Below, piece after piece: positions 10,949 through 19,614 of a DNA stretch of 64,000 nucleotides. The stretch lies in the NCBI GenBank assembly GCA_963922205.1, contig CAWUHX010000273.1, positions 408,631 through 472,630 on the forward strand, given 5' to 3'. Every line of letters begins with the position of its first letter. Position 1 is the stretch's first letter. The position numbers were made by a program, and so were the translations under genes. Source of the stretch: Romanomermis culicivorax. Lineage: Eukaryota; Nematoda; Enoplea; Mermithida; Mermithidae. Under the pieces are notes generated by a model. That model was not told the origin of the DNA, made no database searches, and saw only the letters and a list, made by a program, of their open reading frames with translations.

Positions 10949-12265
10949 TCAGGTCTGATTCCATCTTTGGATATTTCACGATCCAAAAACTGAGCTTTTG
11001 GTTTTACCAACATAAAATTTCTTTGGACGTAAGTTTGCCAATTGTAGGGTCGTAAAAACTTGATCTAGGTGCATCAAGTGATCACTGAACACCTTTGAAT
11101 GTATAATTATATCACCTATATAAACCAAGCAGGATTTCCAGTTCAATCCGCAAGGTGTTAGCTCTATCAGCCACTGGAAATCGGCTGGAGCCTTTTTTAG
11201 TCCAAAAGGCATGACACAAAATTCAAAGTGTCCCTCTTGGCATACAAAAGCAGTTTTTTCCTGACTTGCAGGATCCATACCTATTTGCCGGTAACCTGAT
11301 TTTAAGTTAAGTGTAGAAAAATATTGTGCATTTGCGAATGCATCAAGATAATCATCAATCCTTGGCATAGGATAGATATCATTTCTTGTGACAGCATTCA
11401 GGCCACAAGAATCAACAACTGGGCGCCATGATCTATCTTTTAACTTGACCATGAGCAATGGTGCTGCCCAAGGACTTTTGCTTGGCGTGATTACATTATC
11501 TTTCAGCATTTTTTCGATCTTATCATGCAGAAGCTGCTTGTAGGCAAAAAGAGTGCGAAAAGACGATTTCGCCGCATCACATGTTTCGATTTTGTGCTGA
11601 ACCAGGTGAGAAGTGCCCAGTGGTTCATGATCGAGGACAAATAATGCTCCAGTGCTTTCATAAAATTTGCCAAAGTTGATTTTTTTGATCTGAGGTCAAC
11701 AATTCACTTGTGACTATCCTGTCCATTTCTTTTTCAAATTCATCATTTCGAGTAACTGGGCTGATAAACTTAGTGTCAGAAATAGCCGTTATGAGAGACG
11801 CCAGGCCAATGGCCATTCGAGAATCAATCGAAACTTCCTGATCGCTGAGATTTGCAATACATACTGGAATCAACTGCTTTTCAGGATTAAAGATCGATTT
11901 CGCAGCAATAATATCTCCAGTTTCACTCAAATTTGCAAATGGTTCGAAAATGTATACTTTTGGCTCAGGGTTCTCAATGAAAACTGAACCAGGTACGATT
12001 TTCTGACAATTTGGAGGAATTTTTTTGGGTTTCTGTTCGTACAATAGAGCAAGAATTTGCAACAGTAAAAGTATTCGAGCTCGAGCTGTTTGATAAAAAC
12101 GAATGTCGAATCCCATCTAATTCGATTACTTGACTTGCAAAATCGATTTTAGCTTTGATATGAGACAAAAAATCAGTCTCAATTATGAAATCGTCATTGA
12201 GCACATCTACTACTTGAGCTTTGATGGCAAAATGTTGCATGCCAATAGAGAAATAAAACTGCACA
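10949..12265 (-). pseudogene. Element A pol fragment: end of protease and reverse transcriptase
   Basis: Frames at 11974-12264 and 11658-12116 carry the C-terminal protease flap region (VDVLNDDFIIETDFL) and a linker. 10976-11509 carries RT with SPWAAPLL, RPVVDSCGLN, YPMPRIDDYLDAF, VMPFGLKKAPADFQ and YIGD. Relatives have a catalytic LDLKSGY and YIDD; here these read LNLKSGY and YIGD, so two catalytic aspartates are gone and the enzyme cannot work. The RT is most like that of element B. Coding is cut at 12265 by insertion of B and at 10948 by a MITE; RNase H and integrase are absent beyond. Confidence 0.85.
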
Positions 12266-12741
12266 TGTTAGGCTGCTGTGAGGTCAAGACGATGCAACAG
12301 TTCTGACCACAGGCTAACAACAACAACAAACTAAAAACTCTCCCAGACGTTTCACCAGATACTCGCCAGAACTTTCACTAAACCTCAGGCAGAACACCTT
12401 GGCACGTACCTCAGGAGATCCTACCCAAGTCTCCACTCCTACTCTTATAAACCCTTCCACTACGCTCACAAAACAATACACTTACAGGTTCAAAGTGTAT
12501 TGGGTGATGATGGGTGACGCCAAACAAATAATAATAAACAAAAGTATTATAAAAAGGCGATGGCGGCGACGCTCCATAAACTAATCTTTTTTAACAATGA
12601 CAAAAAGACATAAAAATCGCAAAACAGTGGCAGCATAAATCTATGCAAATCATCTTTTTCTTTTGGCCACTTTTCACCGCGTCCAACCGCCTGCGCACCG
12701 ACGCCGGAAGCTGAACACATCCACCTGAGGCCACCCCAACA
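12266..12741 (-). repeat. 3' LTR of element B
   Basis: Aligns without gaps to 26301-26776. It contains CTCTTATAAACC and AATAATAATAAAC stretches, possible TATA or polyadenylation elements. Beyond it at 12742-12755 the minus strand reads GAGGGCCGAGGGA, a plausible polypurine tract for plus-strand priming. Confidence 0.93.
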
Positions 12742-13489
12742 TCCCTCGGCCCTCAAAACCAACCAACGGGAGGTGAAAACCTTTCTGCAGCCTGAGTCTC
12801 ATACTGAGGCTCCAACTGCATAACAGTTTTCCCCTCGGAAAACAAATTTTTGGGACTACTCCCTCCAAAATGTGATCCAGCCCCTACCAGGTCCTTCAGG
12901 TGACGGCGACCTTGACCAATCCATTCGGCAGGGCACTCCTTTTCAGGCTACTGGAAACAATCACGAACATAGTTCCGCCTGGACTTTGACATTGATCTGT
13001 GCCTAGATCTGGGGCGTTGCTGTTCCTCTTTTCCTGTGTACTGGTTTTTACAACGTCAGTGATGAGGTACCCTAGGTGCGCTTCCTCTATGGTCGGCTGC
13101 TCACCACGTCGCTCCATCCAATACAAATCTACTCAGTAAAAAATATTTTCTATAAAATATTTCAATTATCTAATTACGAAATAATTTTATAAATGCAATT
13201 AAAATTTTCACGTCTTCATCTTTTTCAGGCCCTGAAAGTAAACGAGAAAAATACGAGGGCTATGTACACGCCCAAAATAAGATGGACGGAAATAATGAAT
13301 TTCGCTGGGCAACTTTTGGGCACTGGAAACGAGAAAAATTTAAAATTTTAAAGCAACAATAAAACGAGATAATATATTTTTTTGTATTTTGTATTTTATT
13401 TGTGTTTTTGTATTTTTGTGTTTTTGAAATAAAATTTGTACAAAATGATTAATTTCGGTCCAAAAATTGAGCAGCTATATAAAATTATT
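12742..13489 (-). other. 3' untranslated stretch of element B
   Basis: Between the stop of the post-pol module and the 3' LTR. The LTR-proximal part is GC-richer and the 13140-13470 part very AT-rich. No domain or convincing reading frame. Confidence 0.5.
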
Positions 13490-14960
13490 GTTGCCCGCCG
13501 CCACCATAACCGCCGTATTGGAAGCTACCACGGCGAGGGTAGGGACCACCCCGAGCTCCATGACCTCTGAGGAATCCCCCAAAAACTCCTCAAGGTTGGG
13601 CCACACGAGGGGATTGGCCCATCGCCTGACCTCTATACGGTTGCGGATTAACCATCCTGAAGGGTCTTCCTTGACCCTGTCCCTGACACCCCCCTCCGCC
13701 ATATCCCCCTCCAGTTTCCCGCTGGTACGTGCCCTGAGTGGAACTTACGGAAGATACTCTAGAAGCTGAGGTACTGGACCTACCCTGACTCTGTTGATTT
13801 GCGTATGGTAATTTAAATACTCCAGGCTGGTGCCGACCCTGCGAATGAGAGGATTGTCGCGAGTGCTGGCTCCTAGTCCTGGATGTATCCCTAGGTTGCC
13901 TTTCCGTTAAAATGGGAATCTTGAAGGGTTGCCCCTCCTCATCTTCGGCTTTCTGGAACTTACCAGAAAACTTCTGAACCATGTCCGACAACCTACTTTT
14001 TGCTGCCATATCCACTGCAGTTTGTTGGTGTTCCTGCATTCTGTTGGCATACGCTTCCCTGAATGCAGTACTACCTTCTCCCCGCAGGTAGATAGAATAA
14101 TATCTTTCCATCACAAATGACTTGGCCCGTGCATCCACTGCACCAATATGTCTTGGGCCCAACTGCTGCTGTTCTAACTTTAGCAACACCATGGTACATA
14201 AGTATCTCACGGCTGCCATTACTATTTCCACATCAAAATGATGAAACCAATTTGGCATAAATTTGAGCCAAATATACTACCAAATGGGCTCAGGAACTTT
14301 TATGTGATTATACAGGAAACCACCTTGAAGCTCAAAGTGATCCCCATAGTTCTCGTAAAGCTCCTCTGCTCCATTATTCACCAATGCCCAGATGATTTGA
14401 TTCCTATCATCATCTGGCATATCCTGAGCAAAGAATTCGATCACCTCCGGTGTCGAAAAATCTATCCTTCCTTCCACCACTGGAAACTTTTTATGGACAT
14501 CCCAGTAGTCTCTCAAAACAGAACTCTGGTACTCCAAAGTTACTTCCTTATCTCTACTTCTCTTGACCAATCTAGTCCGTTCCGACGTAGAGGGTTTAGA
14601 AATAACTTTTTTCCCAGAGGAACTGCTCTGGTTCTGCTGAGAAGTCCTATCCACTTTAGACACAGGCTTAGCCAAAGTACTTTTTGTCGTTGCACTTACC
14701 TGAGATGCAGCTGATTTACTAGGTACTTTAGCCGAAGCAATCGTCGACTGCACTTGACTCGTAGAACTTGTGGTTCCAGGCGTCAGGCTCATCGGCATAG
14801 TTCTAGTCTTGGACTTGGTTGAATCCATCAATAAAGTAGTAGATCCAGCAAACTTCAAGTCCACAGACGTAGAACTCCCTGTCTTTTCTCCTTCGTCATC
14901 AGTATTTTCAACAACATCTTCGTCATCTCTCCTTTTAGCCCTATTGGCCCTTCGGGCTAA
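13490..14960 (-). CDS. Element B post-pol module, C-terminal part (basic/Ser-rich region and RGG/Gly tail)
   Basis: One frame from about 14960 to 13490 with two in-frame stops (14277-14279 TAG, 13590-13592 TGA). In order: a basic KRRKLARRANRAKRR stretch followed by acidic residues; a Ser/Thr/Lys-rich linker; a folded-looking segment with VLRDYWDVHKKFPVVEGRIDF and MPDDDRNQIIWALV; then ARAKSFVMERYYSIYLRGEG; then an Arg/Ser/Gln-rich region and a glycine tail (GGGYGGGG, YRGQAMGQ, continuing past the TGA as GGFLRGHGARGG and YGGYGGGG). The composition suggests RNA binding. I recognise no family. It is two steps downstream of the exonuclease and on the same strand, so probably part of one polyprotein or subgenomic product. 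Confidence 0.6.
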
Positions 14961-16030
14961 CTTCCTCCTCTTTTAATCTGGTCGTCCGTACGACCTTCTG
15001 CTCTAAATTTCCTAACCTCCTCGGCAGTATACGTACCTGGTATACCACCATCTATATTTGGATCCCTGGGTGCTACTTGAACTGTGGGCGTAACTTTGCT
15101 GACCGCAAGTTGGATGGCCTGCGTACTAGCAGGCTGCGCCAGCAACTTCGGGATATGATAAGCAGTAGGCGGCTTGGCCGGAGCTTGCACGACTGTAGGC
15201 GCTGCCAGAGGCGTCAGCTGCGCCGTAAAACCAGCCAATACTTGCTCCAGCTGCTTCTGCTGCTGATCTAATCTCGCTTTCTGCTCTGCAAGCTGTTTAA
15301 CAAAAATCTCTTTCTGCCTTTCGATTTCCTTCTCAGCTTGCTCCCTGAGCCTTGATTCAATTTCCTCTATAGTTGGACTTGCAGCAATCGTTATCAGATT
15401 GCTTTCATCCAACATTTGCTCTGCCTTAACATCCATTCTAGAAAGTAAACTTTCTGTCTGATCTACCAAACAGGTTACCTGTGCTTCTTGATCAGGTTGT
15501 ATCAATGATTCAACAGTGACCTCCTTGTCCACTTCTAAATCATCTCCTACCTGATTCAGATCTATCGGGGTGTTGAGGTCTGCAGGTATGGCTTGTTGCT
15601 GTGCTTTCGCCGCAACAGGCTCAGCCTGCATCCCCTGCACCTGATCCATATTACTCATATCAACTCCAGATTGCTGACTCACCATTGTGCTTACCTCAGT
15701 GCCTATAACCAGCACTGTTGGTTGCTTACCTATCGGAGTCACCACAACCTTGTCGCCAATATGCGTAATTGTAAAACCTGGAGCATTGGACAGCAATATC
15801 AGCTCAAAAAATGGCAGTTCGTAACCTGGAACGTATTTGGGTTGATACGCTAACATGCTCTTCTTCTGATTCTCCTTTGTAGCATCCTCACTCATATCTA
15901 TCGGGTATCGCAAACCTGGCACCCGGACAGCTATTTGAGGGAAGTAAAACCTTTGGTAGCAGTATGGGTTATCTTTGTACTGCGGACATTCTGCCAAATG
16001 CTTCCTCTTCTCTGCTGGTCTTTCTCCCAT
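14957..16030 (-). CDS. Element B post-pol module, coiled-coil part
   Basis: A 357-codon frame with no recognisable family. It opens with ECPQYKDNPYC, whose cysteines might bind metal, then a proline/aromatic segment (YPIDM, PKYVPGYELPFF), a valine-rich stretch and a Gln/Asp/Ser-rich linker. A strong coiled coil follows (EEIESRLREQAEKEIE through QKARLDQQQKQLEQV, about residues 225-270), and then an Ala/Pro/Val-rich region. It overlaps the preceding frame by 100 bases (15931-16030) and lies -1 to it; the next frame is again -1. Either frameshift mutations or recoding would join them. Confidence 0.55.
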   Translation of the reverse strand: MGERPAEKRKHLAECPQYKDNPYCYQRFYFPQIAVRVPGLRYPIDMSEDATKENQKKSMLAYQPKYVPGYELPFFELILLSNAPGFTITHIGDKVVVTPIGKQPTVLVIGTEVSTMVSQQSGVDMSNMDQVQGMQAEPVAAKAQQQAIPADLNTPIDLNQVGDDLEVDKEVTVESLIQPDQEAQVTCLVDQTESLLSRMDVKAEQMLDESNLITIAASPTIEEIESRLREQAEKEIERQKEIFVKQLAEQKARLDQQQKQLEQVLAGFTAQLTPLAAPTVVQAPAKPPTAYHIPKLLAQPASTQAIQLAVSKVTPTVQVAPRDPNIDGGIPGTYTAEEVRKFRAEGRTDDQIKRGGS

Positions 16031-16803
16031 GATTTTGTCTTAGGCCAAAATTGGATCGGCAAAAATCTGAAACGATTTCCCCAACATGTAATCGCATCGC
16101 CTTTAGTTGGTGTATGCACCTCTGTCACTGGAAGACTATTCAAAAACGATAAGTACTGACCGTACCTATCTCCCCTCCACAACATCTTCAAGATTTGTTC
16201 CTTTCCCTCAGGGCTAAAGGATCTCAAATAGTTGTGGTCAAGGAGAGAGGTAAGGTAGTCCTCTGCTTCCTCTCTACAAGCTGGCCAAAACAAGTGAAAT
16301 GTAAGAGGAAGTTTATTAGATACTGCCTCCAAATTCTTAAAATTGTCCTCAATCAATATTTCAGAATAAGGAGTGATATCCATACTCCAGTGTTGTCTTA
16401 CGTACGAGTCTTTACCATTTGATACTCTGACTGGTTCATACTCGTGGTAATCAACTTCCAGAGATGTTATCTCCAACAGTTGCTTAGTTTCTTTCCTATA
16501 CCTTAGGAAATTCTCGTACAAAACCATAGATACTGGTTCATCAAGTTTACTGAAACTCTTCCCTTAATTAACCATATCTATCACTTTCTTCGTAATTGGA
16601 GTTCTAATCTGCTTTTCTGACAAAGCTTCTTCAAACTCTTCATCTTCACTTACCGTATCATACCTGTCCGCATTCTTACTTTTCTCTTTGATGGTATAAT
16701 GGGGATGAATACCTTTAGGGATACTTACATCTCTCCCTCTATTCGGATTTGCCTCGTAATGAGGGAAGCTGTACTCCGTATAGCCTCCAAATGAGGTGTC
16801 CAT
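15931..16803 (-). CDS. Element B post-pol module, second conserved domain
   Basis: Continues the exonuclease frame directly: codon 16803 (ATG) follows the TAA at 16804-16806, and a second in-frame TAA sits at 16564-16566. Beyond it lie LYENFLRYRKETKQLLEI and FHLFWPACREEAEDYL with SPEGKEQILKMLWRG. The last block is matched in element A (FYSTLPWSKTEARQYYWQ...), so it is under some conservation across two diverged elements. No known domain recognised. The C-terminal run-off (from about 16030) is probably out of frame. Confidence 0.6.
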
Positions 16804-17805
16804 TTAGGCAGCCATACGGGCATACACTTCCTGTCTCATCACGTGATAAATAGCCGATGACTGCGGCTCTTCTACTTCTGGATTTCCGCAAAAAGTCTGC
16901 GGAAAGTTCTCACCATGTATCATGTTAAAAAACCTGTATAGCCTGAAGGCCATTATCTGAATCTGATCCGCTTTTATCAAATCATGCAAAAAATACTGGA
17001 ATCGGACCTCGACTTCCATAGCTAACTCATAGTGGAAAAACGCTAGGAAAACCAACAATGAGTAGTAGGCGTCCAGTGCTGAATACCGTATTTCAAACTG
17101 CATTAACGTATGCCTACAGAATTGTTCACATTGCGCTCTCTGACGGACATTGATTTGATAATAACCAATATCCACCAGATACAGCTCTGTGAACAACCCT
17201 TCCAGCTTAAAAGTCTCTGGGCAAAGTCCCAACTTCCTGGACATTGCCAAAAATCTCCCATTCAACTGGTCTCCTACCTTGGCTATGTCATAATAACAGC
17301 CATATGAAGACATAACTCTCTGTTTGATCTCCGGTGTTAGATCAACATCTTGGTGCTTTCTTCCTGCGCCATTAACATTCCAGATGGCAACCAGATCTGT
17401 AACCAAGTTGTATCTAACAAGAAGGATGTCGGAATCTAAGAGCTCATGAATGAGCGTCCATTCCTTCGGCATGATTGTCGTAGTATCTACAACAAAGGTG
17501 TCTCCAGTCACCATCGAGAAGCTAATGACTCTCACGAACTCCTTCCCTTTTGGGTTATCAACCCCAGAAGTTGTGAAAACCTTACTCACATACTCTTGAG
17601 TAACTTTCTCTGTATCGAAACCGATAATTGGCTGTCCTCCAAACCTGCTCTCCTTCAAGGTTTCGATCATCTCAGCCACCTTACCTATTTCCACCATTTT
17701 CGGTTCCATTAATTCCAACAGAAATCTTCCGAAATTCGTGGCAAACCATCCTTCCAATTCGCCGACTCTGACAAGGCATTTAATGTTGTAGTCTAAAAAA
17801 TTCAT
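16804..17805 (-). CDS. DEDDy-type 3'-5' exonuclease (RNase D/WRN/EXD2-like) encoded in a Gypsy element
   Basis: A 333-residue protein on the pol strand inside the LTRs of element B. Three exonuclease motifs are present in order with the family's usual spacing: motif I IIGFDTE (D64, E66), motif II LLVRYNLVTDL (D137) and motif III IRYSALDAYYSLL (Y241, D245). These supply the four acidic residues and the tyrosine of DEDDy enzymes. The intervening FVRVISFSMVTGDTFVVD fits the second and third beta strands, and DIAKVGDQL and LVDIGYY fit the helical part. No helicase or KH domain is attached. Family members trim DNA or RNA from the 3' end with two metal ions; here the role is unknown, with cDNA or element RNA processing as possible guesses. 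TTTTTTAG overlaps codons 3-5 and could be a splice acceptor, so the true start may lie upstream. Confidence 0.8.
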   Translation of the reverse strand: MNFLDYNIKCLVRVGELEGWFATNFGRFLLELMEPKMVEIGKVAEMIETLKESRFGGQPIIGFDTEKVTQEYVSKVFTTSGVDNPKGKEFVRVISFSMVTGDTFVVDTTTIMPKEWTLIHELLDSDILLVRYNLVTDLVAIWNVNGAGRKHQDVDLTPEIKQRVMSSYGCYYDIAKVGDQLNGRFLAMSRKLGLCPETFKLEGLFTELYLVDIGYYQINVRQRAQCEQFCRHTLMQFEIRYSALDAYYSLLVFLAFFHYELAMEVEVRFQYFLHDLIKADQIQIMAFRLYRFFNMIHGENFPQTFCGNPEVEEPQSSAIYHVMRQEVYARMAA

Positions 17806-19059
17806 ACAAAATATTTACTACTTTTAATGAGAATTTCTCGAAGCAGACAGACATCGTTTAGTTTGTACCTTCACCACAGATAGTAAGCACAAATAGGAAA
17901 AAGGAAAAATTGCAAGCAGGGGACAATAAGGTACCAAACATATATTGGGTTAGTGTTGGCAGATAGTTAAACATAAGTGCGGCGCCGACTTCTACCTTAT
18001 ACGGGAGTACACGCACAGACCACCTGCGTCTTCCATCATTCGACTGCTAGCCGTCTCAATCCAATGCCCAAAATGGCCTATCCAACCAATAAATTAAGAA
18101 TTTCCAAGAAGAAATTTAAAAATATATTTACTATTTTACCCAAAATGAGGAAATTCGTAGAAAATTAGATAAGGATGGAATATTTTAAAATTCAAATAAA
18201 TTTGAAATTATCTACCCCTAGTTGACTAGTTGCTACACTCCACTTCTTTCCCATCACATAGACGAATTTATTCAACTCACTATGTGTGTAGAGGAATAAT
18301 GTAGTTTCGCAAAAAGTCCAAATTTTTGCGCTACAGGCAGCTTTGCCACACTTTTTCAAGTTGACAGAACAAATTTGTTCCCACTAAACTTTTACAATTG
18401 TCTAGGCCTTTGTCTAGACACCGGTGGGCTATAACATCCTGCTTTGCCCAATAAATTTTTAGATTAACTAAGTATTTCAACTTAGGTCACTTACCATCGA
18501 CTAAAAAATACTGATTATTTTGCTGCACCTGCCCATAGGTCACGTGGGGGTCCGTGACCAAATACTGCTTTGTCCGGCATCCATTGGGGGCGGCGACATT
18601 CCTACTGCTTTGTTTTTGAATTCTTGTAATTCGGCGCTATCAATTTTTGCAAAAATTTTTTAAAATTTTTTGATAAGAGCTGAAAAATCGACAAAGTTTC
18701 CGCTTTCGCTACTTTTTGTCTATTTTCACTCTAAAACTCAGCAGTTTTCCAATTCTTTCAATATTCACAGAATCGGTGGGCAGCAACTACTATTTCCTCC
18801 GAAAAAAATTAATCGGACTCGGGGAAATTTAAAATTTGGGGCCGTGAAAAAATTTTAAAAATTTTGGGTTTTTGCGAAGAGTGGTTTTTTACCAAGAATT
18901 TTTGAAATTTTTAAGATTTACGCGAGGGAAATTTAAAAATACACAATAAATACGTGATAAATACATAAATAAATACACTTAATTACAAAATTTGGGGACA
19001 AAAAAATATGGGGGGGGGGTAATCATACGCACACACACACGGGAAAACAGCGCTACATG
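17806..19059 (-). other. Non-coding spacer between pol and the exonuclease module
   Basis: About 1.25 kb without a supportable frame on either strand. It contains a hairpin with 7-bp stem GGTCACG/CGTGACC (18538-18559), three copies of a TACTGCTTTG-like word, and a G-run plus CA repeat near 19010-19040. Position and the acceptor-like TTTTTTAG at its 3' end suggest a leader or intron for a subgenomic RNA; this is inference. Confidence 0.45.
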
Positions 19060-19614
19060 CTACGGCAGTTTATAATTACTGATTTTTGAATCTACAGTAA
19101 ACTGCACATCCTTAGATGACACGTCGTTAGACTGCAGCCATCTGCCGGTCTCGTAGCAAAAGTGCTTTAACCTGCTCACGGATACCACCTGCTTTTTCAG
19201 GGGCTCTCTCCAGTGTGTGATTTCAAGCACGTTCTCTGATAATCTGCTATTATCAGTAACAACAAACGGTCCTTGCCACGGCAGACCCAGTTTTTTCTGT
19301 TTATCAACTTTCAGCAAAACCCAATCATTGACGGAATAATCATGAGCTTTTGCTTTACGGTCAAAAAACTTTTTACTGTTCTCCGCAGCTTTCCTGATAT
19401 TCTCTGAAATGACTTCATAAGTTTCTACTAAACTTTCGGTTAGTATATGCTTATAAGCCTCATAGTTCATGGGCAGAACTATGTTTCTAGCAACACCAAT
19501 ACTAATGCCAAAATTAGCCTCATGACCTCTCAATAAGGCAAATGGAGAACATCTCATTGAGGTATGAGGTGTGGCATTGTAAGCAAAACGACAGATTACA
19601 AATATCTGTCCCAC
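19060..19614 (-). CDS. Element B integrase C-terminal part (frameshifted from pol)
   Basis: Begins in the integrase catalytic core with FAYNATPHTSMRCSPFALLRG, the usual motif after the catalytic Glu. It continues through the basic linker (KFFDRKAKAHDYSVNDWVLLK) to the SH3-like C-terminal region (LPWQGPFVV, VVSVSRLKHF). It overlaps the main pol frame by 19 bases and is offset from it, so a small indel near 19600 truncates integrase in this copy. No chromodomain is visible. Confidence 0.88.
   Translation of the reverse strand: MGQIFVICRFAYNATPHTSMRCSPFALLRGHEANFGISIGVARNIVLPMNYEAYKHILTESLVETYEVISENIRKAAENSKKFFDRKAKAHDYSVNDWVLLKVDKQKKLGLPWQGPFVVTDNSRLSENVLEITHWREPLKKQVVSVSRLKHFCYETGRWLQSNDVSSKDVQFTVDSKISNYKLP

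Noticed and set aside
13467..13769. Plus-strand frame of 100 codons
   Set aside because: Antisense of the RGG/Gly tail of element B; composition-driven.
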